Shown here: in pieces, positions 1 to 6,634 of the stretch
Numbering within the stretch: the stretch's first letter is position 1
Layout: every line of letters starts with the position of its first letter
Assembly: GCA_017415165.1 (NCBI GenBank)
Contig: JAFQIY010000038.1
Span: 1-58,532, forward strand
Length of the DNA: 58,532 nt
Direction: 5' to 3'
Source of the DNA: Oscillospiraceae bacterium
GTDB lineage: Bacteria; Bacillota; Clostridia; Oscillospirales; Ruminococcaceae
Made by a program: the position numbers and the translations under genes
Notes under the pieces: generated by a model
What the model was told of the DNA's origin: nothing
What the model saw: the letters and a program-made list of their open reading frames with translations, nothing else
Database searches by the model: none

Positions 1-7
1 ACTTTTC

Positions 8-131
8 GACAATGAATAGTGAATATTGAATAATGAAAAATGAATAATTAAGGAATTGCCTTCGGCAATAATATTAAAAATGTCCGCATAGCGGACACCT
101 TAACTATTCACTATTCATTATTCTTTTTTCA
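8..131. repeat. Heptamer-arm repeat, AT-rich type (copy 1)
   Basis: The left arm is a run of degenerate heptamers of the GAATAGT/GAATATT/GAATAAT type. It is followed by a small hairpin (TTGCC-ttc-GGCAA), a short AT core, a second hairpin (GTCCGC-atag-GCGGAC), the word ACCTTAA, and a right arm of complementary heptamers (CTATTCA). A second copy lies inverted at 8315-8442. The GGAGT-type elements at 18594 and 20922 share the layout and the ACCTTAA word after the right-hand hairpin. It lies downstream of the leftward XRE gene and contains no gene. Confidence 0.75.
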
Positions 132-133
132 TT

Positions 134-172
134 TTTCATTATCCTGTCGACTTTATCGACAGGATAATGAAA
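134..172. terminator. Perfect 17-bp hairpin downstream of the XRE regulator
   Basis: Bases 134-150 and 156-172 are exact reverse complements, separated by a 5-base loop. The hairpin is about 80 bases beyond the stop of the leftward gene at 253 and is followed on the minus strand by an A-rich rather than a T-rich stretch. It may therefore be a terminator or simply part of the neighbouring repeat. Bases 173-252 show nothing else. Confidence 0.4.
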
Positions 173-252
173 GGATTGGGGAGGTTGTGCTTTTGTATGA
201 AATTCCTTATAAAATATAGCAACTGTGTAAAGCTTTTTACTTTACACTACAC

Positions 253-1017
253 TCATCTTTTCTTATAAATAACAATCTCAGGATTTTCGCCGTTTTCTTC
301 ATAGGTGCAGATGAGAATAAACTCCATATTTGCGGCAATACCGAAGCACCTGCTCCCGCCGAACTCACATTCCAGCTGATTGCCCAGATATGTAGCGTTG
401 TCGTCAAGATATTTCACGGTTCTTCCGTTGGGGAGTCTGTATTCAAGGTTGATGTAGCTGCCAACCAGCGCGTTGAGCTTTTCAAGCTTCGGCATACCCT
501 CGATATTCAGGGCATTGATTTCTTCAATCAGCTTTTTCTTGAACTCCTCAAAAGCACCGTTTCCGCCAAGCTCATCGTAACGCTTCCAGTAATCCAGCTT
601 CGGCAGGACTTCCTTCAGATACGCACGCACCTCGTCCTCCGAGTGCTCCTCGTTTGCCATATTCTTCACACAGACGTCAATCAAGTCGTCCATATCGCTG
701 TACATATACTCGCCGTCAGCGTAGCACCACTTACAGTAATGCTCGTTGAGCATACCGTCCTTTTCCTTGCTGATGACAGCGTCCTCCAGCGGCATTCCGC
801 AGCACTGGCAGATAAGCTCCCTCGGAGAGCCTAAAAGCGTGTTGATTGAAACGTCAAACAGCTTTGACAGCAGCTTCAGCGTTTCTGTGTTGGGGACGGT
901 TTCGCCGTTTTCCCAGCGTGAAACAGCCTGACGTGTCACAAAAACCTTTTCTGCAAGCTCGTCCTGTGACATTCCGTTTTTCGTGCGGAGTTCAAATATG
1001 ATTTCTTTCGTTTCCAT
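253..1017 (-). CDS. XRE-family regulator with zinc-ribbon domain
   Basis: This is a 254-residue predicted transcription regulator. Residues 1-60 form a Cro/C1-type helix-turn-helix (MSQDELAEKVFVTRQAVSRW). Residues about 70-150 contain paired cysteines (CQCCGMP, CKWC) matching the putative zinc-ribbon domain often fused to HTH regulators. The C-terminal 80 residues are not recognised. The start is supported by a GAGGTGAG Shine-Dalgarno sequence just upstream on the minus strand. The family link is clear from the sequence; the target genes and the signal sensed are unknown. No partner gene is adjacent in the same direction. Confidence 0.8.
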   Translation of the reverse strand: METKEIIFELRTKNGMSQDELAEKVFVTRQAVSRWENGETVPNTETLKLLSKLFDVSINTLLGSPRELICQCCGMPLEDAVISKEKDGMLNEHYCKWCYADGEYMYSDMDDLIDVCVKNMANEEHSEDEVRAYLKEVLPKLDYWKRYDELGGNGAFEEFKKKLIEEINALNIEGMPKLEKLNALVGSYINLEYRLPNGRTVKYLDDNATYLGNQLECEFGGSRCFGIAANMEFILICTYEENGENPEIVIYKKR

Positions 1018-1107
1018 TTTTACTCACCTCGATAACAGTATATCACAGCGGACGTTTTCAATCAAGCAACTCGCTGTTGCTGTTGGGGGTTTGTGTTTGT
1101 ATGATGT

Positions 1108-1311
1108 TTATCCTCTGCCAGCAGGCTTTACATTAACATCAGGACTTATATCGCCCTCAATAGGTCCGTTCGCTGCTTCAAACTTGCGTACGCTTTCACG
1201 GATAAGAACAAGAACGTGGCTATTTACAGAGCGTCCTTCATAATCTGCAACATATCCTATTTTTCGAAGCATTTCTTCTTCAATTCTGATGGATACACTT
1301 TTTATAGCCAT
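1108..1311 (-). CDS. Small CopG/Arc-type (ribbon-helix-helix) protein
   Basis: This is a 67-residue protein whose first 48 residues look like an Arc/MetJ ribbon-helix-helix. A short basic strand (KSVSIRIEEEMLRKIGYVAD) is followed by a helix-turn-helix region with SVNSHVLVLIRES. Such proteins bind DNA as dimers and often repress their own promoter. The Pro/Gly-rich tail (residues 50-67) is not conserved in type. A Shine-Dalgarno AAAGGAG lies upstream. The gene is divergent from the SLOG-type gene at 1417, with a shared 105-bp regulatory region. It could be an antitoxin-like regulator, but no recognised toxin is fused or adjacent. Confidence 0.65.
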   Translation of the reverse strand: MAIKSVSIRIEEEMLRKIGYVADYEGRSVNSHVLVLIRESVRKFEAANGPIEGDISPDVNVKPAGRG

Positions 1312-1330
1312 AATAAACTCCTTTTAGATG

Positions 1331-1368
1331 TATTATGTGTTTATTTTACAGCTATTATGTGGTATAAT
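1331..1368. promoter_or_regulatory. Divergent promoter region with direct repeats
   Basis: The nonamer TATTATGTG occurs at 1331-1339 and again at 1353-1361, 22 bp apart (two helical turns). The second copy abuts a TATAAT at 1363-1368 that fits a -10 box for the rightward gene at 1417. This is a plausible operator for the ribbon-helix-helix protein encoded leftward; that assignment is inference. Confidence 0.4.
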
Positions 1369-1416
1369 GTTATAAACGAATACGTGACGTATCCACTTTT
1401 TGACAGGAGGTTTATT

Positions 1417-1746
1417 ATGAAAGTAGCAGTAATCGGCTCACGAGGCATAATCATTTCAAATTTGGGTGACTATCTCCCACAAGACACTACAGAAATTATT
1501 TCAGGCGGTGCGAGGGGAGTTGACACCTGTGCAAGAGAATACGCACTTGCCCACAACATAAAATTAACGGAGTTCAGACCCGCATACCAAAAATACGGCA
1601 GGAGTGCTCCGCTGAAACGAAATATAACCATAATTCAGAACGCTGACCTTGTGCTTGCGTTCTGGGACGGGAAGTCCAAAGGCACGAAATTTGTGATTGA
1701 TAACTGCGAGAAGCTTGGTGTTGAGGTAAAGGTTTTTGTGCCGTGA
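1417..1746 (+). CDS. SLOG-superfamily (DUF2493-like) protein
   Basis: This is a 109-residue protein with a Rossmannoid nucleotide-binding look: MKVAVIGSRG at the N terminus, then IISGGARGVDTCAREYA, both typical of the YspA/DUF2493 branch of the SLOG/LOG superfamily. These domains bind nucleotides or nucleotide-derived ligands, and many occur in conflict or stress systems; the ligand here is unknown. The ATG at 1417 is preceded by ACAGGAGG at a good distance. The longer reading frame from 1216 has no such site and is rejected. It is divergent from the ribbon-helix-helix gene. It is complete for the single-domain form. Confidence 0.75.
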   Translation: MKVAVIGSRGIIISNLGDYLPQDTTEIISGGARGVDTCAREYALAHNIKLTEFRPAYQKYGRSAPLKRNITIIQNADLVLAFWDGKSKGTKFVIDNCEKLGVEVKVFVP

Positions 1747-1776
1747 CTCAGCTGAAACAAAACGCACAACGGTTTA

Positions 1777-2022
1777 TGTCCGCTGTGCGTTTTTCATTTT
1801 CTCTTTTCCCTTCCTGTGCTGATATAATATCGGTTTTTATCCTCGTACATCTTCATATCCGCCCTGTTGAAGGTATCGTTAAAGCTTTCGCACGGCAAAT
1901 GCACCGCAGTACCCGATGAAACCGTACATTCAAAATCAAGTCCCTCAGAGGACGCTTCAAGCTTTTTATTCACGTCGGCAACTATTCTTTCAAGGACTTC
2001 CTCGTTATCGGCTTTGACTATG
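1777..2022 (-). pseudogene. 3' fragment of a duplicated GGDEF gene
   Basis: This stretch closely matches the minus-strand 3' end of the intact diguanylate cyclase gene (about 2958-3203). It encodes the same C-terminal segment, including VSSG, AVHLPCESFNDTFNRADMK and EDKNRYYIS. It covers about 80 codons, lacks the GGDEF motif and the whole N terminus, and has no start. Similarity starts at the shared word CGCTGTGCGTTTTTCATTT and stops abruptly near TGACTATG. The differences are scattered substitutions, suggesting a partial duplication followed by drift. The riboswitch-peptide module and a ribbon-helix-helix gene lie between the two copies. Confidence 0.85.
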
Positions 2023-2032
2023 CATAAAATTT

Positions 2033-2062
2033 AACGATCGCTTGTTTTTGCAGGCGATCGTT
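2033..2062. terminator. Hairpin terminator after small regulator gene
   Basis: AACGATCGC (2033-2041) pairs perfectly with GCGATCGTT (2054-2062) around a 12-base loop, with T-runs on the plus side. It sits directly beyond the stop codon of the leftward CopG-type gene and at the edge of the GGDEF fragment. Confidence 0.5.
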
Positions 2063-2063
2063 T

Positions 2064-2252
2064 TTAACTATCCTCTTTTTCTATTTCTTTTCTGATAAGC
2101 TCTGTTATAAAGCCGTTTACGGTTTTTCCCTTCCTTTCCGCGTATTCCTTTATTTTTTGCTTTTCACCTTTATAAACCAGAAGTTCAATTCTGTCGTATG
2201 TTTTTTTCTTGTATTTTTCAATAGCTCTGTATGTTGGATTATCATTAGCCAT
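2064..2252 (-). CDS. CopG/Arc-type transcriptional regulator
   Basis: This 62-residue protein is predicted to be a ribbon-helix-helix DNA-binding protein. A strand (KTYDRIELLVYKGEKQKIKE) is followed by a helix pair with GKTVNGFITELIRKEI, the usual position of the conserved turn in this fold. A Shine-Dalgarno GGAGG lies 8 bases before the ATG. It is transcribed divergently from the c-di-GMP riboswitch transcript. Two related inverted repeats sit in the shared intergenic region (2317-2340 and 2361-2378), one of them inside the promoter of the riboswitch transcript. I infer autoregulation and repression of the riboswitch unit. No companion toxin is visible. Confidence 0.7.
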   Translation of the reverse strand: MANDNPTYRAIEKYKKKTYDRIELLVYKGEKQKIKEYAERKGKTVNGFITELIRKEIEKEDS

Positions 2253-2316
2253 ATTAATCCTCCATTTCGCTGAATAACTAATTTATAACTTAATCATATC
2301 ATATAATTTGTGAAAA

Positions 2317-2340
2317 ACATATAAGTCCGTACTTATATGT
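2317..2340. promoter_or_regulatory. Inverted-repeat operator O1
   Basis: ACATATAAGT and its exact complement ACTTATATGT flank a CCGT spacer. The repeat lies upstream of the leftward CopG-type gene, probably overlapping its promoter. Its core (TATAAGT, 4 bases, ACTTATA) is the same as in O2, with the spacer in opposite orientation. Confidence 0.6.
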
Positions 2341-2356
2341 TTAGCAATTTTTGCTC

Positions 2357-2385
2357 TTGATATAAGTACGGACTTATAGTATAAT
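2357..2385 (+). promoter_or_regulatory. Sigma-A promoter with embedded operator O2
   Basis: TTGATA (2357-2362) and TATAAT (2380-2385) are separated by exactly 17 bases. The inverted repeat TATAAGT-ACGG-ACTTATA (2361-2378) fills the spacer. A protein bound there would block RNA polymerase, so the riboswitch transcript appears to be under repressor control as well as ligand control. Confidence 0.7.
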
Positions 2386-2417
2386 AAATTTAGTGGCAAA
2401 CTATTCTTGCCGTTTTC

Positions 2418-2496
2418 GTAAAAGGTAAACCCATCGAAAGATGGCGACACAAAGCTAAAGGGTCTTAAGCTTTAATAAGCAAGACAGCCAGCTACT
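2418..2496 (+). ncRNA. c-di-GMP-I (GEMM) riboswitch
   Basis: The sequence follows the GEMM-I layout: GGTAAACC, a hairpin with a GAAA tetraloop (CCATC-gaaa-GATGG), then the conserved GCGACACAAAGCTAAAGGGTC. The closing segment is GCAAGACAGCCAGCTAC. The tetraloop and its receptor-like 3' helix are the hallmarks of the class I c-di-GMP aptamer. The Shine-Dalgarno of the peptide gene at 2513 starts two bases after the aptamer, so control of translation initiation is plausible. The nearest c-di-GMP enzyme gene is the diguanylate cyclase 500 bp downstream on the other strand. Recognition is by eye. Confidence 0.85.
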
Positions 2497-2512
2497 GAAG
2501 GAGGAATTTATT

Positions 2513-2599
2513 ATGATTAAATGGTATAACAGTTTTTCAGATTTTGCGCTTTGTTTTGTAACAGGTTTAGGTTATCTTTTTGGTAATCCTTGGCTCTAA
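2513..2599 (+). CDS. 28-residue hydrophobic peptide under riboswitch control
   Basis: This short open frame begins ATG ATT AAA TGG, 8 bases after a strong AAGGAGG. It encodes a peptide starting MIKWYNSF and ending LFGNPWL. It has aromatic residues throughout, one cysteine (residue 14), a Gly-rich hydrophobic middle (FVTGLGYLFG) and only one lysine. It is directly downstream of the GEMM-I riboswitch and followed by hairpins and a terminator, so it is the only coding content of a dedicated transcript. No family is recognised. Possibilities include a membrane-active peptide, a signalling peptide or a leader peptide. The excellent ribosome site and transcript boundaries argue that it is translated. 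Confidence 0.6.
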   Translation: MIKWYNSFSDFALCFVTGLGYLFGNPWL

Positions 2600-2635
2600 C
2601 AAAAAATACAATTTTTAATTCATAATAACAAAAAT

Positions 2636-2711
2636 GATAAGCAGGAATAGTCTGCTTATCGGTTATCAAAGTCCATGCATAGATGTAAATTTGTGCATGG
2701 GCTTTGATTTT
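2636..2711 (+). terminator. Two hairpins ending the riboswitch-peptide transcript
   Basis: A perfect 9-bp hairpin (GATAAGCAG at 2636-2644, CTGCTTATC at 2652-2660) is followed by a 14-bp stem with one G-U pair (2666-2679 with 2694-2707) and then TTTT. The second is a good intrinsic terminator; the role of the first is unknown. Confidence 0.65.
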
Positions 2712-2807
2712 GTAAATGAATGTAAAATATTTGTTATAGATAACGGTCAAAGGCTGTGTATATGCAGCAAATTCCAACGCAACAATGTATGATTTACGAC
2801 AAAAAGA

Positions 2808-2842
2808 GAAAGGCTGCATAGCGTTTTGCTACGCAGCCTTTC
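2808..2842. terminator. Hairpin in the gap before the GGDEF gene end
   Basis: GAAAGGCTGC (2808-2817) pairs with GCAGCCTTTC (2833-2842); the inner TAGCG/GCTA pairs extend the stem. It lies between the peptide transcript and the 3' end of the leftward diguanylate cyclase gene and may insulate the two convergent units. Confidence 0.45.
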
Positions 2843-2970
2843 AATACATACGATGAAACTTCTTTATTGACCCCTCCCTGAATGGGACGGCTTTATGTTT
2901 GTATGAGGTTTATTTTTCGTTTAGCAAATACCAATGGATTGCTGCCAAATTCACTCTCGCTGTGCGTTTT

Positions 2971-4065
2971 TCATTTTCTTTTTTCCTTGCCTGTGCTGAT
3001 ATAATATCGGTTTTTATCCTCGTACATCTTCATATCCGCCCTGTTGAAGGTATCGTTAAAGCTTTCGCACGGCAAATGCACCGCAACGCCCGATGAAACC
3101 GTACATTCAAACCCCAGCTTTTCGGAGGAAGCTTCAAGCTTTTTGTGCACGTCGGCAACTATCCTTTCAAGGACTTCCGTGTTGTCGCTTCTGACTATGG
3201 AGACAAACTCGTCGCCGCCCACACGGTATGATGAACCTTTCTTTCCTACCGCCGAAGCGATTGCAGAAGCAATTGTGCAGAGGAATTTATCGCCTGCCTC
3301 GTGCCCCAAGGTGTCATTGATATTTTTCAGACCGTTTCCGTCAAAAAGGATAACGGCGTACTTTTCGGCAGGCTTAATACTGTTGACAAAGTTGTTGTAG
3401 TAGAGTCTGTTTCTCAGACCCGTCATCTTGTCGTATTTGCCGTACACCTCGATAATGAACGCATAATAAAGTGCCAAATCAAACGCGCCGCCGATATAAA
3501 TCACCTTATAGGTTGAATTCAGACCCTGCAGGATTATTGCCGCAAGCTGGAAAACAAACACCTCAGACAGGTAGACCTTATCAATGAATTCGATGTACCT
3601 GAATTCGCGGTAGGAGTACCACGCCCACACGATTACAAACAAAATTCCGAGGATTTCGTTGTACAGATACAGCGGTCCTCTTGAATAGACAACGTCGTCC
3701 GATACAGTGAAAAACAGCTCTGTAAAGGGCGATGAAACCGCTATAATTATGCTTATCGCTTCCAGCACGCCGCAGAAGCACAGCAGCTTATCCGTTTTTT
3801 TCGTGCTTGCAAGAATAAGCCAGAACATTGTCAGCGGTGCACACATATAGATGATAAGATTTGACCCCTGTGCAAGCAACATAATCTTATGCTGCTCGGA
3901 CAAATCTCTGCCCACGTATCCGAGAAGCACCAGCATATCCGTATACGCCGCAAGTATAAAGAACAGGTTTTTTCGTTTTTCCAGATGACTGCTTCGCCTT
4001 ACGATTGTCATAAGTGCGACCAGTGCTATGGAAGTCAGAATATATATGTATGTATAATCAAGCAA
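2971..4065 (-). CDS. Membrane-bound diguanylate cyclase (GGDEF)
   Basis: Predicted to make cyclic di-GMP from two GTP. The 364-residue protein has a hydrophobic N-terminal half (about residues 1-205) with roughly six to seven membrane spans, as in uncharacterised sensor-type membrane modules. The GGDEF domain covers about residues 212-350. The catalytic GGDEF motif is intact at 283-287, preceded by FDGNGLKNINDTLGH. The usual RxxD inhibitory site is absent (GKKG at that position), so product inhibition is not expected. The start is a TTG at 4065 placed 8 bases after GGAGG. A broken copy of its 3' end lies at 1777-2022. Its product may feed the nearby GEMM riboswitch. Confidence 0.85.
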   Translation of the reverse strand: MLDYTYIYILTSIALVALMTIVRRSSHLEKRKNLFFILAAYTDMLVLLGYVGRDLSEQHKIMLLAQGSNLIIYMCAPLTMFWLILASTKKTDKLLCFCGVLEAISIIIAVSSPFTELFFTVSDDVVYSRGPLYLYNEILGILFVIVWAWYSYREFRYIEFIDKVYLSEVFVFQLAAIILQGLNSTYKVIYIGGAFDLALYYAFIIEVYGKYDKMTGLRNRLYYNNFVNSIKPAEKYAVILFDGNGLKNINDTLGHEAGDKFLCTIASAIASAVGKKGSSYRVGGDEFVSIVRSDNTEVLERIVADVHKKLEASSEKLGFECTVSSGVAVHLPCESFNDTFNRADMKMYEDKNRYYISTGKEKRK

Positions 4066-4181
4066 AAATAATTCCTCCGTCAGTCAGATTTAGCTATACA
4101 CAATAATTATACACCGTCAAAGGCAAAATGTCAATTGCGGCTAATTTTTGGCAAAGTTAGACAGGAGGCATTTTTTTACTC

Positions 4182-4210
4182 TTTACTTTTTTGTAATAAT
4201 AGTGTATAAT
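4182..4210 (+). promoter_or_regulatory. Promoter of the flavodiiron gene
   Basis: TTTACT (4182-4187), 17-base spacer, TATAAT (4205-4210), about 34 bases upstream of the ATG. Confidence 0.6.
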
Positions 4211-4243
4211 TTACTCAAAATAACTTTGTTGGGAGGAATACAA

Positions 4244-6034
4244 ATGAACATCACAAACGATATAATCTACGTCGGCGTCAACGACCATAATATCGACCTT
4301 TTTGAGGGTCAGTATGTTGTCCCCAACGGTATGGCATACAATTCCTACGTTATCCTTGATGACAAGGTTGCGGTTATGGACACGGTGGACGTCAACTTCA
4401 CCCACCAGTGGCTTGACAACATCAGGAAGGCTCTTGCGGGACGTCAGCCTGATTTCCTTGTTGTTCAACATATGGAGCCTGACCACTCCGCAAATATTAT
4501 GAACTTTATCAAGACCTACCCATCGGCGAAAATTGTTTCCTCCGCAAAGGCTTTTGCTATGATGAAGCAGTTTTTCGGCACGGATTTCACCGACGGCAGA
4601 ATAGTTGTGGCTGAAGGGGACACCCTTAATCTCGGAAATCACGTCCTCACATTTGTTACAGCTCCTATGGTGCACTGGCCTGAGGTTATCGTTACTTACG
4701 ACAGCAAGGACAAGGTGCTTTTCTCCGCTGACGGCTTTGGCAAATTCGGCGCACTTGACGTGGAGGAGGACTGGGCTTGCGAGGCAAGACGCTACTACAT
4801 CGGCATTGTAGGCAAGTACGGCGCACAGGTGCAGGCGTTGCTGAAAAAGGCGGCAGGACTGGATATTCAGGTTATCTGTCCTCTGCACGGTCCGGTGCTG
4901 AAAGAGAATTTGGGATACTATATTAATTTGTACAATATATGGTCAAGCTACGGGGTTGAGTCCGAGGGTATTGTGATTGCGTACACCTCTGTTTACGGCA
5001 ACACAAAGAAGGCTGTTATGCAGCTTGCTGAAAAGCTCAAGGCAAAGGGCTGCCCGAATGTTATCGTGAACGATTTGGCACGCTGCGATATGGCTGAGGC
5101 TGTGGAGGATGCTTTCCGCTATGGCAAGCTTGTTCTTGCAACAACAACCTACAACGCTGAAATTTTCCCCTTTATGCACCAGTTCATTACCAACCTTACC
5201 GAGCGCAATTTCCAGAACAGAACAGTTGCCTTCATCGAAAACGGAAGCTGGGCACCCCTTGCGGCAAAGGTTATGAAGGGTATGCTTGAAAAGAGCAAGA
5301 ACATCAAGTTCTGCGAAAATACGGTAAAAATTCTGTCCGCTCTGAACGAGGAAAGCTCCGCACAGCTTGAAGCACTTGCAGATGAGCTTTGTATGGAATA
5401 CATTGCACAGCAGGACGCTACCGCAAACAAGAACGACCTTTCCGCACTGACAAACATCGGCTACGGACTTTATGTTGTAACCTCCAACGACGGCGAAAAG
5501 GACAACGGACTTATCGTCAACACCGTTACACAGCTTACCGACTCGCCCAACAGGGTTGCCGTGACAATCAACAAGGCGAACTATTCCTACCACGTTATAA
5601 ATCAGACAAAGAAGATGAACGTGAACTGCCTGTCAACAAGCGCACCGTTCAGCGTGTTCGAAAAATTCGGCTTCAAGAGCGGACGCAACACCGACAAGTT
5701 TGAAGGCTGTGAACCGCTCCGCTCCGACAACGGACTTGTTTTCCTGCCAAGATATATCAATTCCTTTATGTCCCTTGAGGTTGTACAGTACGTTGATTTG
5801 GATACACACGGAATGTTCATCTGCGAAATTACCGAAGCAAGAGTCATCAACGACGACCCGTCAATGACTTACGCTTACTACCACGAAAACGTGAAGCCAA
5901 AGCCTGAAACCGAGGGCAAGAAAGGCTTTGTCTGCACAATCTGCGGCTTCATCTATGAGGGCGACACACTTCCTGAGGACTACATCTGTCCTCTCTGTAA
6001 GCACGGCGCAGCAGATTTTGAGCCGATACAATAA
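4244..6034 (+). CDS. Flavodiiron protein fused to flavin reductase and rubredoxin
   Basis: Predicted cytoplasmic reductase of O2 (to water) or NO. The 596-residue protein has four modules. The first is a metallo-beta-lactamase diiron domain (about 1-250) with the ligand motif HMEPDH at 76-81 and further histidines in CPLHGP. The second is a flavodoxin-type FMN domain (about 255-400, YTSVYGNTKKA). The third is a flavin-reductase-like domain (about 410-545). The fourth is a C-terminal rubredoxin (about 553-596) with CTICG and CPLC. Flavodiiron proteins normally need a separate rubredoxin and reductase; here all electron carriers are in one chain. The ATG at 4244 follows GGGAGG and starts the conserved domain; the upstream frame from 4148 is not needed. 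Typical of anaerobes. Confidence 0.92.
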   Translation: MNITNDIIYVGVNDHNIDLFEGQYVVPNGMAYNSYVILDDKVAVMDTVDVNFTHQWLDNIRKALAGRQPDFLVVQHMEPDHSANIMNFIKTYPSAKIVSSAKAFAMMKQFFGTDFTDGRIVVAEGDTLNLGNHVLTFVTAPMVHWPEVIVTYDSKDKVLFSADGFGKFGALDVEEDWACEARRYYIGIVGKYGAQVQALLKKAAGLDIQVICPLHGPVLKENLGYYINLYNIWSSYGVESEGIVIAYTSVYGNTKKAVMQLAEKLKAKGCPNVIVNDLARCDMAEAVEDAFRYGKLVLATTTYNAEIFPFMHQFITNLTERNFQNRTVAFIENGSWAPLAAKVMKGMLEKSKNIKFCENTVKILSALNEESSAQLEALADELCMEYIAQQDATANKNDLSALTNIGYGLYVVTSNDGEKDNGLIVNTVTQLTDSPNRVAVTINKANYSYHVINQTKKMNVNCLSTSAPFSVFEKFGFKSGRNTDKFEGCEPLRSDNGLVFLPRYINSFMSLEVVQYVDLDTHGMFICEITEARVINDDPSMTYAYYHENVKPKPETEGKKGFVCTICGFIYEGDTLPEDYICPLCKHGAADFEPIQ

Positions 6035-6083
6035 CTGTTTCAGGAATAAATTATAATTCAGCGCATTAACTTATGTAGCGAAA

Positions 6084-6540
6084 ATAATGGGTTTCCAAAG
6101 GGTGTACGCACCCTTTGGTGGGGGTCTTGGGGGCAACGCCCCTGAGTCGCCCTCAGCAGAGGGCGAAACACCCCCTTGCCTTCCCAAACGGAGCAAGGGG
6201 TGAGAAATGCGACAGCATTTCGAGGGGAGGCGACCACGAACGCCTCCCCTTGTTGCAATTACAAGATGATTTTCCCTTCAAAACGTTCCAGTGGAACGTT
6301 TTGAACACACTTTATCTTTATCACTATAGAACCGCAGTAGCTTCGCTACTGTTAGGGATTTTCTCTCTTGCAGAAAATCCCTCTTTCGCAACATAGTTGC
6401 GAAATTCACCCTTTAGATACGCTTTTCAGGCAGCGCCTGCGAGCGCAAGCAGGTGTTTCGTCCGTTGCGACGGACGACTCAGGGGCTTTGCCCCCAAGAC
6501 CCCCACCAAAGGGTGCGCACACCCTTTGGAAACCCATTAT
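6084..6540. repeat. Full-length hairpin-chain element (copy A)
   Basis: About 457 bp with long imperfect terminal inverted repeats beginning AATAATGGGTTTCCAAAGGG. Successive hairpins are visible: CCAAAGGGTG/GCACCCTTTGG, GGGGGC/GCCCC, CGCCCTC/GAGGGCG, and a central palindrome ACGTTCCAGTGGAACGT. The right half, read on the minus strand, ends in the same order as the half-length copies elsewhere. Its variable stems are paired although their sequences differ from other copies (for example TCCGT with ACGGA). No credible reading frame. It occupies nearly the whole 600-bp gap between the flavodiiron and NifX-like genes. Confidence 0.8.
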
Positions 6541-6566
6541 TACACACTGAATTCAGTTTTTTTAAC

Positions 6567-6595
6567 TTTACTTTCCTTTCAGAAAGTGGTATAAT
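6567..6595 (+). promoter_or_regulatory. Promoter of the NifX-like gene
   Basis: TTTACT (6567-6572), 17 bases, TATAAT (6590-6595), 40 bases before the ATG. An inverted repeat (CCTTTCAGAAAGTGG region) lies in the spacer. Confidence 0.6.
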
Positions 6596-6634
6596 TATTT
6601 TATTCAACCACTTTTTGAAAGGATTTGTTTTTTT

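Noticed and set aside
1216-1416. N-terminal extension of the SLOG-type protein
   Set aside because: It would cross the divergent promoter region and lacks a ribosome site, while ATG 1417 has ACAGGAGG at proper distance.
2517-2819. Minus-strand frame of 100 codons
   Set aside because: It overlaps the riboswitch-peptide transcript and its terminator on the other strand, has no ribosome site and contains the complement of clear hairpins.
4148-4243. Extended start of the flavodiiron protein
   Set aside because: The extension runs through the likely promoter; the family begins at the ATG at 4244 with GGGAGG upstream.
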